Source: Desulfomicrobiaceae bacterium (GTDB taxonomy: Bacteria > Desulfobacterota > Desulfovibrionia > Desulfovibrionales > Desulfomicrobiaceae). Taken from it: 7,294 nt of DNA. Shown here one piece after another: positions 1 through 4,880 of this stretch. The stretch is from positions 1-7,294 of the forward strand of contig DPEO01000148.1 in assembly GCA_003530935.1 (NCBI GenBank), given 5' to 3'. Under the pieces are notes generated by a model. That model did not search any database. It was not told the origin of the DNA and saw only the letters and a list, made by a program, of their open reading frames with translations. The position numbers were made by a program, and so were the translations under genes. Numbering within the stretch: the stretch's first letter is position 1; each line of letters opens with the position of its first letter.

Positions 1-241
1 GTACCTCATCCAGGGAGAGCTCCAACCCAATGACAAAAAGAAGAAGGATAATGCCGAGTTCCGCAAACAGCTCCACCTCGTGGGTGTCCGCGATCCAGCC
101 TAGACCATGGGGGCCCGCCAGCATCCCGGCCGCAAGCATAGCCACCACGGGAGGCACCCGCAGCCGGTGCCCCACCAGCAAAAAGCCGCATGCAAGGCCG
201 AAAAGCCCCGCTGCATGAGAAAGGAAGCGCAGATGTTCCAC
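1..241 (-). CDS. Kef-type (CPA2) monovalent cation/proton antiporter, N-terminal part
   Basis: This is the first 80 residues of an inner-membrane cation/proton antiporter; the 3' part of the gene lies beyond the left edge. What is seen: a hydrophobic N-terminus (about residues 9-23), then R-V-P-P-V-V-A-M-L-A-A-G-M-L-A-G-P-H-G-L (28-47), and then the signature E-L-G-I-I-L-L-L-F-V-I-G-L-E-L-S (61-76). The 'PP...GP.GLG' and 'LLLFxIGLELS' blocks are hallmarks of the first membrane segments of the CPA2 (KefB/KefC/NapA) family, which exchange K+ or Na+ for protons. The start chosen is GTG at 241-239, preceded by GGGGAG at 252-247; no in-frame ATG gives a better start. The upstream YeeE/YedE gene ends 33 bases before it on the same strand, so cotranscription is likely. 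Ion specificity, and whether a C-terminal TrkA-N regulatory domain follows, cannot be seen here. Confidence 0.87.
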   Translation of the reverse strand, partial: MEHLRFLSHAAGLFGLACGFLLVGHRLRVPPVVAMLAAGMLAGPHGLGWIADTHEVELFAELGIILLLFVIGLELSLDEV

Positions 242-274
242 AAACTCTCCCCAACCCAAAGAAGCAGAACAGCC

Positions 275-805
275 CTAGAGTCCTTTTTTTTCAAACCATC
301 GAAAGAGAAACGCAACCGCCACGAGAAAAACGCCGATCACCACCCACGACGAGGCGCCCAGCGTCCCTGGCAGGCCGATCTTTCCATAATCCGCCCAGGA
401 GAGCACCGAGTCCTTCAGCAACGGGTACAACTCCGCATAGAGAGCAGCGCCCGTCAGCATGCCGGCGATGGCGAAAAGCGCGTGCCAGCGCCCTTCCCCC
501 AGCGCGCCCACCGCCGTGCCTGGGCAATAGCCCATCACAGCCCAGCCCACGCCAAAGAGCGCGCCACCCACCACCACGCCCCCCACGTTCATGGCCTTGT
601 GGCTCAAAGTAATGAGCCCGGCAGATGACAGAGCCGCGATCCCCACCATCCCCACGGCAATGGCGGAGAGCATGAACTTGAGGATCGTCATGTCTTGAAG
701 CAGCATGGCACTCACCTGCTTCTCAAAGCGCAGCACCCGGCCTTTCTGCAGCAAAAATCCAAAGACGAAACCAGTACCCAGGCCCAATATCTGATCGATG
801 TTCAT
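275..805 (-). CDS. YeeE/YedE-family sulfur-compound transporter, second half-protein (PmpB-like)
   Basis: A 176-residue multi-pass inner-membrane protein of the YeeE/YedE (Sulf_transp) family, whose full-length members import thiosulfate or related sulfur compounds. What is seen: hydrophobic segments at about 4-20, 41-66, 74-93, 107-126 and 153-170, and the family motif G-Y-C-P-G-T-A-V-G-A-L-G-E-G-R (92-106) with Cys94, the type of conserved cysteine that contacts the substrate in full-length members. The start ATG (805-803) has a strong GGAGGAAG ribosome site. Only base 806 separates it from the stop of the preceding half-protein, so the two are translationally linked. Full-length members combine both halves in one chain; here they are separate genes, and together they probably form one transporter. 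The 3' end carries a run of eight A (coding strand) just before the stop. The substrate is inferred from the family only; no TusA or rhodanese partner is in the window. Confidence 0.93.
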   Translation of the reverse strand: MNIDQILGLGTGFVFGFLLQKGRVLRFEKQVSAMLLQDMTILKFMLSAIAVGMVGIAALSSAGLITLSHKAMNVGGVVVGGALFGVGWAVMGYCPGTAVGALGEGRWHALFAIAGMLTGAALYAELYPLLKDSVLSWADYGKIGLPGTLGASSWVVIGVFLVAVAFLFRWFEKKGL

Positions 806-806
806 G

Positions 807-1343
807 CTACTTCCTCCGGTAGATCAGCGACGCCACAACCACACCCACGCCAAAAAACATGGCCAAGGCCACAAAGGCGCTCATCGAGAGCTGCATCATG
901 CCGCTCAATCCATGGCCACTGGGGCACCCGCTGGCCATGCGCGCCCCGAACATGGCCACCACGCCCCCTACGAAGGCTCCCACGGCACGCTTGGCCGCGG
1001 ACGGACCAAAGCGGTCTCTCCAGATGGGCGGCACCCATTCGTGACGAAAACTCCCGTCCAAACGAGAGGCCACGAGCGCGCCGAAAAAGATCCCGACCAC
1101 CATCATGAACTGCCAGTCCACGCGCACCTTGGTCTTGGCAAAGTAGGCGTTCTGCTCCACGTGGGTTTCGTCGATCTGCTTTTCCAGAATGCCCGCGGCA
1201 CGAACAAACGTGGTGGACGCCCCGAGATAGTGGGTTTTCTCCATCCACGCCGTGGTCGCGTACGCGGAAATGATGGCCAAAACACCTACCAATGCCCCGG
1301 CCAGATACGGACTCCACCCTCCGTCGCCATGTCTTCGTGCCAT
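807..1343 (-). CDS. YeeE/YedE-family sulfur-compound transporter, first half-protein (PmpA-like)
   Basis: A 178-residue membrane protein of the YeeE/YedE family, first of the split pair. What is seen: membrane segments at about 12-33, 79-95, 120-138 and 153-175, a longer polar stretch at about 35-75 that probably lies outside the membrane, and the motif G-A-R-M-A-S-G-C-P-S-G-H-G-L-S-G (133-148) with Cys140. This motif is typical of the N-terminal half of YeeE/YedE proteins and complements the GYCPGT motif of the next gene. The frame is open back to 1547, but the ATG at 1343-1341 is preferred: it has a strong GAGGAGGA site (1356-1349) at good spacing, and family homology begins just after it. 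It heads the unit yeeE1-yeeE2-antiporter. Import of thiosulfate or a related sulfur compound is inferred from the family. Confidence 0.93.
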   Translation of the reverse strand: MARRHGDGGWSPYLAGALVGVLAIISAYATTAWMEKTHYLGASTTFVRAAGILEKQIDETHVEQNAYFAKTKVRVDWQFMMVVGIFFGALVASRLDGSFRHEWVPPIWRDRFGPSAAKRAVGAFVGGVVAMFGARMASGCPSGHGLSGMMQLSMSAFVALAMFFGVGVVVASLIYRRK

Positions 1344-1913
1344 GCCGCTCCTCCTCTGCTGCAGGAATCTGAAAAAAACTTCTCCTCTGGACGCCGTGTG
1401 CCTTTCCGCAGCGAGGGCGTCTTGAACGGCATACGCCAATTGGGACAATAAAAGCAATGCCAAGCTGCCGCCCCCTTGTGCCCATCCAGGCCCCCAAGCA
1501 GCGCTGTTCAGCCATTTCTCCTTAACAAAGTATCCCACCGCGACCATATCCTAAATAAACTAGAGCTAGAGAAAAAAACGTGTAGTATGTTGTGGGGAAA
1601 AGAAGAGGGCACCCAAGGATGCACATTGATCACCCAAAGCGAACCATCTCTTTGGCGTTCAGAACGATCTTGGCCACCGACGTACTCTTCCGTGTTCCTG
1701 TGCCTGGCCAACCCGGCTGGAGCGGGCCTAGAAAGCGCTCTTATCCGCAACCTCAAAAAAAATACCCGCAAGCAGATCACCACCGCTCCAATCCCAAACT
1801 CATGGCATCCTGAGATGGATATTTTTCAACCATACTGACCGGAGCTTCTGAGAAATTTTTTTCCGCTGTGGCCAATACTACCGCGCAAACCCGCATTCCA
1901 CGCCGCATACGTG
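1344..1913. other. Long divergent intergenic region without a convincing gene
   Basis: About 570 bases separate the left minus-strand operon from the sigma-54-like promoter. Open frames exist on both strands (for example plus 1476-1838, minus 1508-1783, and the upstream extension of the first YeeE/YedE frame to 1547), but their translations are rich in R, S, P and W, show no recognisable motifs and lack a clear ribosome site paired with protein-like sequence. Base composition is more AT-rich than the flanking genes, with A or T runs near 1370, 1571, 1755 and 1855. The stretch probably holds the promoter and 5' leader of the YeeE operon and upstream activator sites for the rightward promoter, but I could not fix any of these. 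A perfect 8-bp palindrome CCAATTGG lies at 1437-1444. Confidence 0.5.
1349..1356 (-). promoter_or_regulatory. Ribosome binding site that sets the start of the first YeeE/YedE gene
   Basis: The minus strand reads GAGGAGGA here, five bases before the ATG at 1343-1341. It decides between this start and candidates further upstream (ATG at 1547 or 1515), whose translations show no family similarity. Confidence 0.75.
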
Positions 1914-1931
1914 TTGGCACGTTCCTTGGAT
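1914..1931 (+). promoter_or_regulatory. Sigma-54 (RpoN)-type promoter for the ZraP-like gene
   Basis: The sequence TTGGCACG-TTCC-TTGG matches the sigma-54 consensus TTGGCACG-N4-TTGC with correct -24/-12 geometry (GG at 1916-1917, second element at 1926-1929). The only departure is G instead of C in the -12 GC. Transcription would start near 1940, giving a leader of about 43 bases before the ATG at 1984. In Escherichia coli the zraP promoter is sigma-54 dependent and activated by ZraR, which supports the match to a ZraP-like downstream gene. No activator gene or clear enhancer site is visible in the window. Confidence 0.65.
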
Positions 1932-1983
1932 ATAAGCAAAGTATCCTCTTCCTCTCAACCATTCAACTCAAGGAGATTACAAC

Positions 1984-2532
1984 ATGAAACGGACAAACAA
2001 GACTATCGCAACGATCGCCCTGTGAGCCCTCTTCGCAACTCCGGTATTGGCTGCCAACCAGGCAGCCCCCGGACAAGGTCCAGGGCACGATAACGCCAAT
2101 ATGGGCCAACGCATGGGACGCGGTGGCATGATGGGCATGATGGGACAAACACAGATCCCGCCGGAAAAGCAGGAAGCTTTTAACGCCCTGCTGGAAGCCC
2201 ACCAAGCGGAAATGACCCCTTTGCAGGACGCCATGTGGGCCAAACACACCGAGCTGCGGGCTTTGGCCGCCAACCCCAACACCAAGCCTGAAACCATCCA
2301 GTCCCTGATCAAGGAACTCACCAATCTGCGGGCCCAGATGCGTAGCAAGCAAGAGGCCTTCCGCGCCAAGGTCAAAAGCGAACTTGGCATCACCCTGCCG
2401 CATGGCATGATGGGTGGCGGCATGATGGGCCCCGGCATGATGGGCGGCGGCATGATGGGTCCCGGCATGATGGGCGGCGGCATGATGGGCCCCGGCATGA
2501 TGATGGACAAGGACGACGTCCCCACCAACTAA
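1984..2532 (+). CDS. ZraP/Spy-like Met-rich periplasmic protein with an in-frame TGA in its signal peptide
   Basis: Read through, the gene encodes 182 codons. Residues 1-23 form a Sec signal peptide (basic M-K-R-T-N-K, hydrophobic core, cleavage site V-L-A before A-N-Q), but codon 14 (2023-2025) is TGA. The start is secure: ATG at 1984 follows AAGGAG (1970-1975). No in-frame start with a ribosome site exists after the TGA; a TTG at 2047 would discard the signal peptide. The mature part has a Gly/Met-rich N-terminus, a helical charged core (about 56-138: I-P-P-E-K-Q-E-A-F then an L-I-K-E-L-T-N-L-R-A-Q-M-R heptad-like helix) and a Met-rich tail (about 142-177). The layout matches the ZraP/CpxP/Spy group of periplasmic metal-associated chaperones; zinc or copper binding is inferred. 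Downstream codons are all intact, so this is either a very recent nonsense mutation, a sequencing error, or recoding. Confidence 0.8.
2023..2025 (+). other. In-frame TGA codon inside the signal peptide
   Basis: Codon 14 of the ZraP-like gene is TGA, within the hydrophobic core between I-A-T-I-A-L and A-L-F-A-T-P. It is one base away from GGA (Gly) or TTA (Leu), both normal at this position. The codon lies in a segment that would be removed after export, so the identity of any inserted residue would hardly matter to the mature protein. Confidence 0.9.
2040..2073 (+). other. Two-tier RNA hairpin just downstream of the in-frame TGA
   Basis: TCCGG (2040-2044) pairs with CCGGA (2069-2073), and inside it GGCTGCC (2049-2055) pairs perfectly with GGCAGCC (2061-2067) around the loop AACCA (2056-2060). 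The unpaired parts are TATT on the left and one C on the right. The inner stem is seven G/C-rich pairs. It starts 23 bases and its loop 30 bases after the TGA. The loop lacks the G near its 5' end expected of a bacterial SECIS element, so a selenocysteine role is not supported; the hairpin may be chance coding structure. Confidence 0.6.
2407..2496 (+). repeat. Six tandem 15-bp units encoding the Met-Met-Gly tail
   Basis: Six in-frame units of 15 bp occur in a row. Each encodes M-M-G-G-G or M-M-G-P-G alternately, so the true period is 30 bp. Units begin at 2407, 2422, 2437, 2452, 2467 and 2482 and differ mainly at wobble positions (GGT/GGC) and GGC/CCC. The tail gives twelve methionines within the repeat, a pattern that suggests soft-metal (Cu+ or Ag+) binding. 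Copy number is likely to vary between strains through slippage. Confidence 0.9.
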
Positions 2533-2556
2533 ACCTTCTTCCTTCCCTCCTCCCCG

Positions 2557-2591
2557 CAAAGTCCCGGAACTCCCTCCGGGACTTTGTCTTT
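2557..2591 (+). terminator. Intrinsic terminator of the ZraP-like gene
   Basis: A perfect 11-bp stem, CAAAGTCCCGG (2557-2567) with CCGGGACTTTG (2576-2586), closes an 8-base loop and runs into TCTTT. It lies 24 bases after the stop codon, which makes the ZraP-like gene a single-gene transcription unit. The stem ends are A/T-rich on the outside and could also act on a leftward transcript. Confidence 0.85.
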
Positions 2592-2922
2592 GGCGGACCT
2601 TCATCTCCCGTTCCAACACACGCTGCCCCGCACATTTCTACGCCCTCGCCCCTCCTGCAGCCCAGATTGTTCTGGCAAGTCACCTGCCCATAGCGCAACC
2701 CCAGATATTCGCCGCCTCGCGTACCGGGATCGCTCCGGCAAGCGCCCGCGCAATCTCCAAAAGCCGCCGCGCCTCCTTCCTCTTCGTCTTCATGAATACC
2801 TCTTCCATGTCTTCATGGGAGGCATTTCCATCGTCCCATCCAACGGTGACAAATCATTATCCGGCAACACCCAAAAAGCACTGTTCTTGACAGAAGCGGC
2901 GATCCCCCCGCAAACGCCCTCC
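2592..2922. other. Intergenic segment with two overlapping small minus-strand ORFs of uncertain status
   Basis: The plus-strand frame of the next gene is open through this segment, but its translation is low-complexity R/P/S-rich and unlike protein. On the minus strand, a 44-codon frame (2924-2790) ends in an ATGA overlap with a 37-codon frame (2793-2680). The second has a good AAGAGG ribosome site and a charged, helix-like translation containing K-E-A-R-R-L-L-E-I-A-R-A-L-A-G. Neither is recognised. A perfect TTGACA occurs at 2887-2892 but no -10 element follows it. The promoter of the downstream gene pair must lie here, but I could not place it. Confidence 0.4.
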
Positions 2923-3420
2923 ATGCCCTTTATGGACTATTTGCGCGCAGCGCCCCTGCCACATCTCACGGCCCTCAAGACCGTGGCCCTGGGTCTGGGG
3001 GTCGATGTTTGGCTCAGTGAAGCCAGCGCCCTGCTGCGCCCCCTGCTCGCGGCCGCAGCAGGGTGGGTGGTGCTCCTCTGCCAGGCCGACGCCCTGTGCC
3101 GCTACCACGAATATCTGCGCCTGCGCCGGATGCTGGAACGCTACGGCTTTCACCCCCGCATCTTCACCCCCATGCTGGGTTCCCGCTGCCAACGCGACGC
3201 GGCCCTGCTCGCAGCAAGAAAAACCGGACACCTGGAGGCAGCCTGGGCCATGCTGCGCGCCCACGGATACCGGGCCTACCACCTCATCCCGGACAGCGTC
3301 CGCCGCGATCCGCACACCCTGCTGCGCCCCGCCTTTTGGCGCACGACCCTGCTCCCCCGGCGACGCAGCCGGGGACGAAACTCCACCGTTTTTGACCTGC
3401 GTCAAAGGCAAAATACGTAG
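2923..3420 (+). CDS. Conserved-looking small membrane-associated hypothetical protein
   Basis: A 165-residue protein of unknown function. What is seen: one likely membrane segment (about 38-58, L-L-R-P-L-L-A-A-A-A-G-W-V-V), then a strongly basic stretch (about 60-73, R-Y-H-E-Y-L-R-L-R-R-M-L-E-R), a compact motif P-M-L-G-S-R-C-Q-R-D-A-A-L (83-95) with Cys89, and G-Y-R-A-Y-H-L-I-P-D (115-124). These motif-like blocks resemble the texture of a conserved family, but I cannot name one. The start is uncertain: ATG at 2923 or ATG at 2932 (three residues shorter), neither with a clear ribosome site. The frame is open back to 2584, but that part does not look coded. The polyferredoxin gene starts 19 bases after its stop, so the two are probably cotranscribed and may share a function. 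The C-terminal 20 residues are basic and low in structure. Confidence 0.75.
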   Translation: MPFMDYLRAAPLPHLTALKTVALGLGVDVWLSEASALLRPLLAAAAGWVVLLCQADALCRYHEYLRLRRMLERYGFHPRIFTPMLGSRCQRDAALLAARKTGHLEAAWAMLRAHGYRAYHLIPDSVRRDPHTLLRPAFWRTTLLPRRRSRGRNSTVFDLRQRQNT

Positions 3421-3439
3421 AAGCACGCATCATCCCCCC

Positions 3440-4774
3440 ATGCAGGCCAACGCATCGTCTCTCTCCTCCATGGGGCTGCGCGCCCTGAGTCTTGGGCTCG
3501 CCCTCCTGGCCGCCGCCCATTTCCTGCGCTGGAACGCCCCCGGCCAGGCAGCGGCATGCGCCACCCTGGGCCTTGCCGCGGCCCTCGCGCCGCGCCTGCT
3601 GCCGCGCCCCTTGGCGCTCCTGCTTTTTGCCGCGGGAGGCATCTTCTGGGCCCACTTGGGCATGGAGCTCGCCTTCATGCGCGCTGCCCAACATCTTCCG
3701 TGGCTGCGGCTTATCCTCATCATGGGCGGCGTGAGCCTTGCCTTTGCTGCGGCGGCGGTCACCACTGCCCGCACCCGCGCCGGCGATATCTTCGGCCCCC
3801 TGGACGGCCCGGCATGGACGAAAACCCTCGCCGTTCTCCTGGTGTGGGGAACCCTTCGCGTCGCACAGGCCAAGGCCCCCATGCCGCTCCTTCTGGGAGA
3901 GCGATTCCTGCCAGGGTCCGCCCCCTGGTGGGAGATCGCCTTCGGCCTCTACGCAGCTTGGGTCACCGGCGGCCTGCTCGGACCACGAGGGTCCACGCTT
4001 CGTGCCCGCATTTGGGCCCTTTTCAGCCTGGTGTTCTTTGGACAACTCTTCTTGGGACTTGCGGGATGGGGCATCTTCCTCATGACCGGCGATTTGCACC
4101 TGCCCATCCCTGCGCTCATCCTCGCCGGCCCGCTCTATCGGGGCCACGGGATTTTCATGCTGCTTCTTTTTGGCGCAAGCCTCCTGCTCGTGGGGCCGGC
4201 CTGGTGCAGCCATCTCTGCTACATCGGCGCCTGGGACCACACCATGGCGCGCCTGGGGCCCCAACGGCCACGCAAACTTCCGGCCTGGGCGTCCAAAGTG
4301 CGGACGGGAATCTTGGCGCTCACGATACTCGTCCCGGCAGCGCTGCGCGCCAGCGGCGCCTCCACGGGCATCGCGCTTCTTGGGGCAGGTCTCTTCGGCG
4401 TCGGCGGCGTAGCGGTCATGGTGCTGGCCTCCCGGCGTCTGGGCACCATGGTGCATTGCACCCTCTGGTGCCCCATGGGACTGGTGGCCAATCTGATGGG
4501 ACGCCTCCTTCCCTGGCGCCTGCGCATCACCGCCGCCTGCACCCGTTGCGGCCGCTGCCTTCCCACCTGCCGCTACAGCGCGCTGAGCATTCAGGACCTC
4601 AAAAAAGGCCGGCCCGCACTCACGTGCAGCCTGTGCGGCGACTGTGTGCGCGCCTGCCCTCACGGGGCCATGGAATACGCCTATCTTGGCCTCGCCCCCA
4701 AGACGGCCCGCCTGGTCTTCACCTGCCTGGCGGCGAGCCTGCACGCCGTGTTCCTAGCAGTCGCACGCATCTAG
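3440..4774 (+). CDS. NapH/NosR-like membrane polyferredoxin (4Fe-4S binding)
   Basis: A 444-residue inner-membrane electron-transfer protein. What is seen: several hydrophobic segments (about 12-30, 38-78, 90-110, 127-141, 165-181, 191-214, 236-254, 289-303 and 309-330), two membrane-proximal Cys pairs, C-S-H-L-C (256-260) and C-T-L-W-C-P (340-345), then two adjacent 4Fe-4S motifs, C-T-R-C-G-R-C-L-P-T-C (367-377) and C-S-L-C-G-D-C-V-R-A-C-P (396-407). The 'CxxxC ... CxxxCP ... two CxxCxxCxxxC' layout is that of the NapH/MauN/NosR C-terminal and CcoG-type group, which pass electrons between the quinone pool and partner proteins. The start ATG at 3440 has a weak ribosome site; ATG at 3470 is an alternative. 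It follows the 165-residue hypothetical gene by 19 bases. The redox partner is unknown; nothing in the window indicates nitrate or nitrous oxide reduction. The gene ends facing hisA. Confidence 0.93.
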   Translation: MQANASSLSSMGLRALSLGLALLAAAHFLRWNAPGQAAACATLGLAAALAPRLLPRPLALLLFAAGGIFWAHLGMELAFMRAAQHLPWLRLILIMGGVSLAFAAAAVTTARTRAGDIFGPLDGPAWTKTLAVLLVWGTLRVAQAKAPMPLLLGERFLPGSAPWWEIAFGLYAAWVTGGLLGPRGSTLRARIWALFSLVFFGQLFLGLAGWGIFLMTGDLHLPIPALILAGPLYRGHGIFMLLLFGASLLLVGPAWCSHLCYIGAWDHTMARLGPQRPRKLPAWASKVRTGILALTILVPAALRASGASTGIALLGAGLFGVGGVAVMVLASRRLGTMVHCTLWCPMGLVANLMGRLLPWRLRITAACTRCGRCLPTCRYSALSIQDLKKGRPALTCSLCGDCVRACPHGAMEYAYLGLAPKTARLVFTCLAASLHAVFLAVARI

Positions 4775-4810
4775 CATCTAAGGCGCCATCAGCCGCCTAC
4801 TGCCTCGACG
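4760..4810 (+). repeat. Imperfect direct repeat, copy 1 (end of the polyferredoxin gene)
   Basis: GTCGCACGCAT (4760-4770) and CATCAGCCGCCTACTGC (4787-4803) recur at 4840-4850 and 4857-4873. The first block is identical; the second is 16 of 17 identical, with weaker similarity to 4810. Copy 1 has ten extra bases between the blocks, including a tandem CATCTA-G-CATCTA. It covers the last codons of the polyferredoxin gene. Confidence 0.75.
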
Positions 4811-4835
4811 CCTGGGATCGGCCAGGGCAGCGAGG
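4803..4835. terminator. Hairpin between convergent genes, possible weak bidirectional terminator
   Basis: CCTCG (4803-4807) pairs with CGAGG (4831-4835), and within it CCTGG (4811-4815) pairs with CCAGG (4822-4826) around a 6-base loop. No T-tract follows on either strand, so it is a poor classical terminator, but its place between two convergent stops fits a barrier role. Confidence 0.4.
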
Positions 4836-4839
4836 TGGC

Positions 4840-4880
4840 GTCGCACGCATTTCGGGCATCAGCCCCCTACTGCGGCGAAG
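4840..4880 (+). repeat. Imperfect direct repeat, copy 2 (end of hisA)
   Basis: This is the second copy of the repeat described at 4760. It contains the hisA stop codon (4869-4867) and the final hisA codons, so the duplicated segment spans a gene end. Confidence 0.75.

Noticed and set aside
1344..1547. N-terminal extension of the first YeeE/YedE protein to an ATG at 1547, or an overlapping frame from 1515
   Set aside because: Family similarity begins after the ATG at 1343, which has a strong ribosome site; the extension has weak coding character.
2023..2073. Selenocysteine insertion at the in-frame TGA
   Set aside because: The downstream hairpin loop AACCA lacks the G expected in a bacterial SECIS loop, and selenocysteine in a cleaved signal peptide would have no catalytic role. 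Kept only as a readthrough question.
1963..2619. Minus-strand ORF with many His-His-Ala repeats antisense to the Met-rich gene
   Set aside because: It is the antisense reading of the ATGATG-GGC repeat units (CAT read as His) and has no own family motif; the plus-strand gene explains the sequence.
2887..2892. Perfect TTGACA as a -35 box for the small hypothetical gene
   Set aside because: At 16-18 bases downstream the sequence is GC-rich (around GCAAAC) with no -10-like hexamer.
2584..2922. Upstream extension of the 165-residue hypothetical protein to 2584
   Set aside because: The start would lie inside the terminator stem, and the added residues are R/P/S-rich without protein-like character.
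3284..4744. A 486-codon minus-strand open frame antisense to the polyferredoxin gene
   Set aside because: Low-complexity G/A/R/E-rich translation with no motif; the plus strand carries clear 4Fe-4S motifs.
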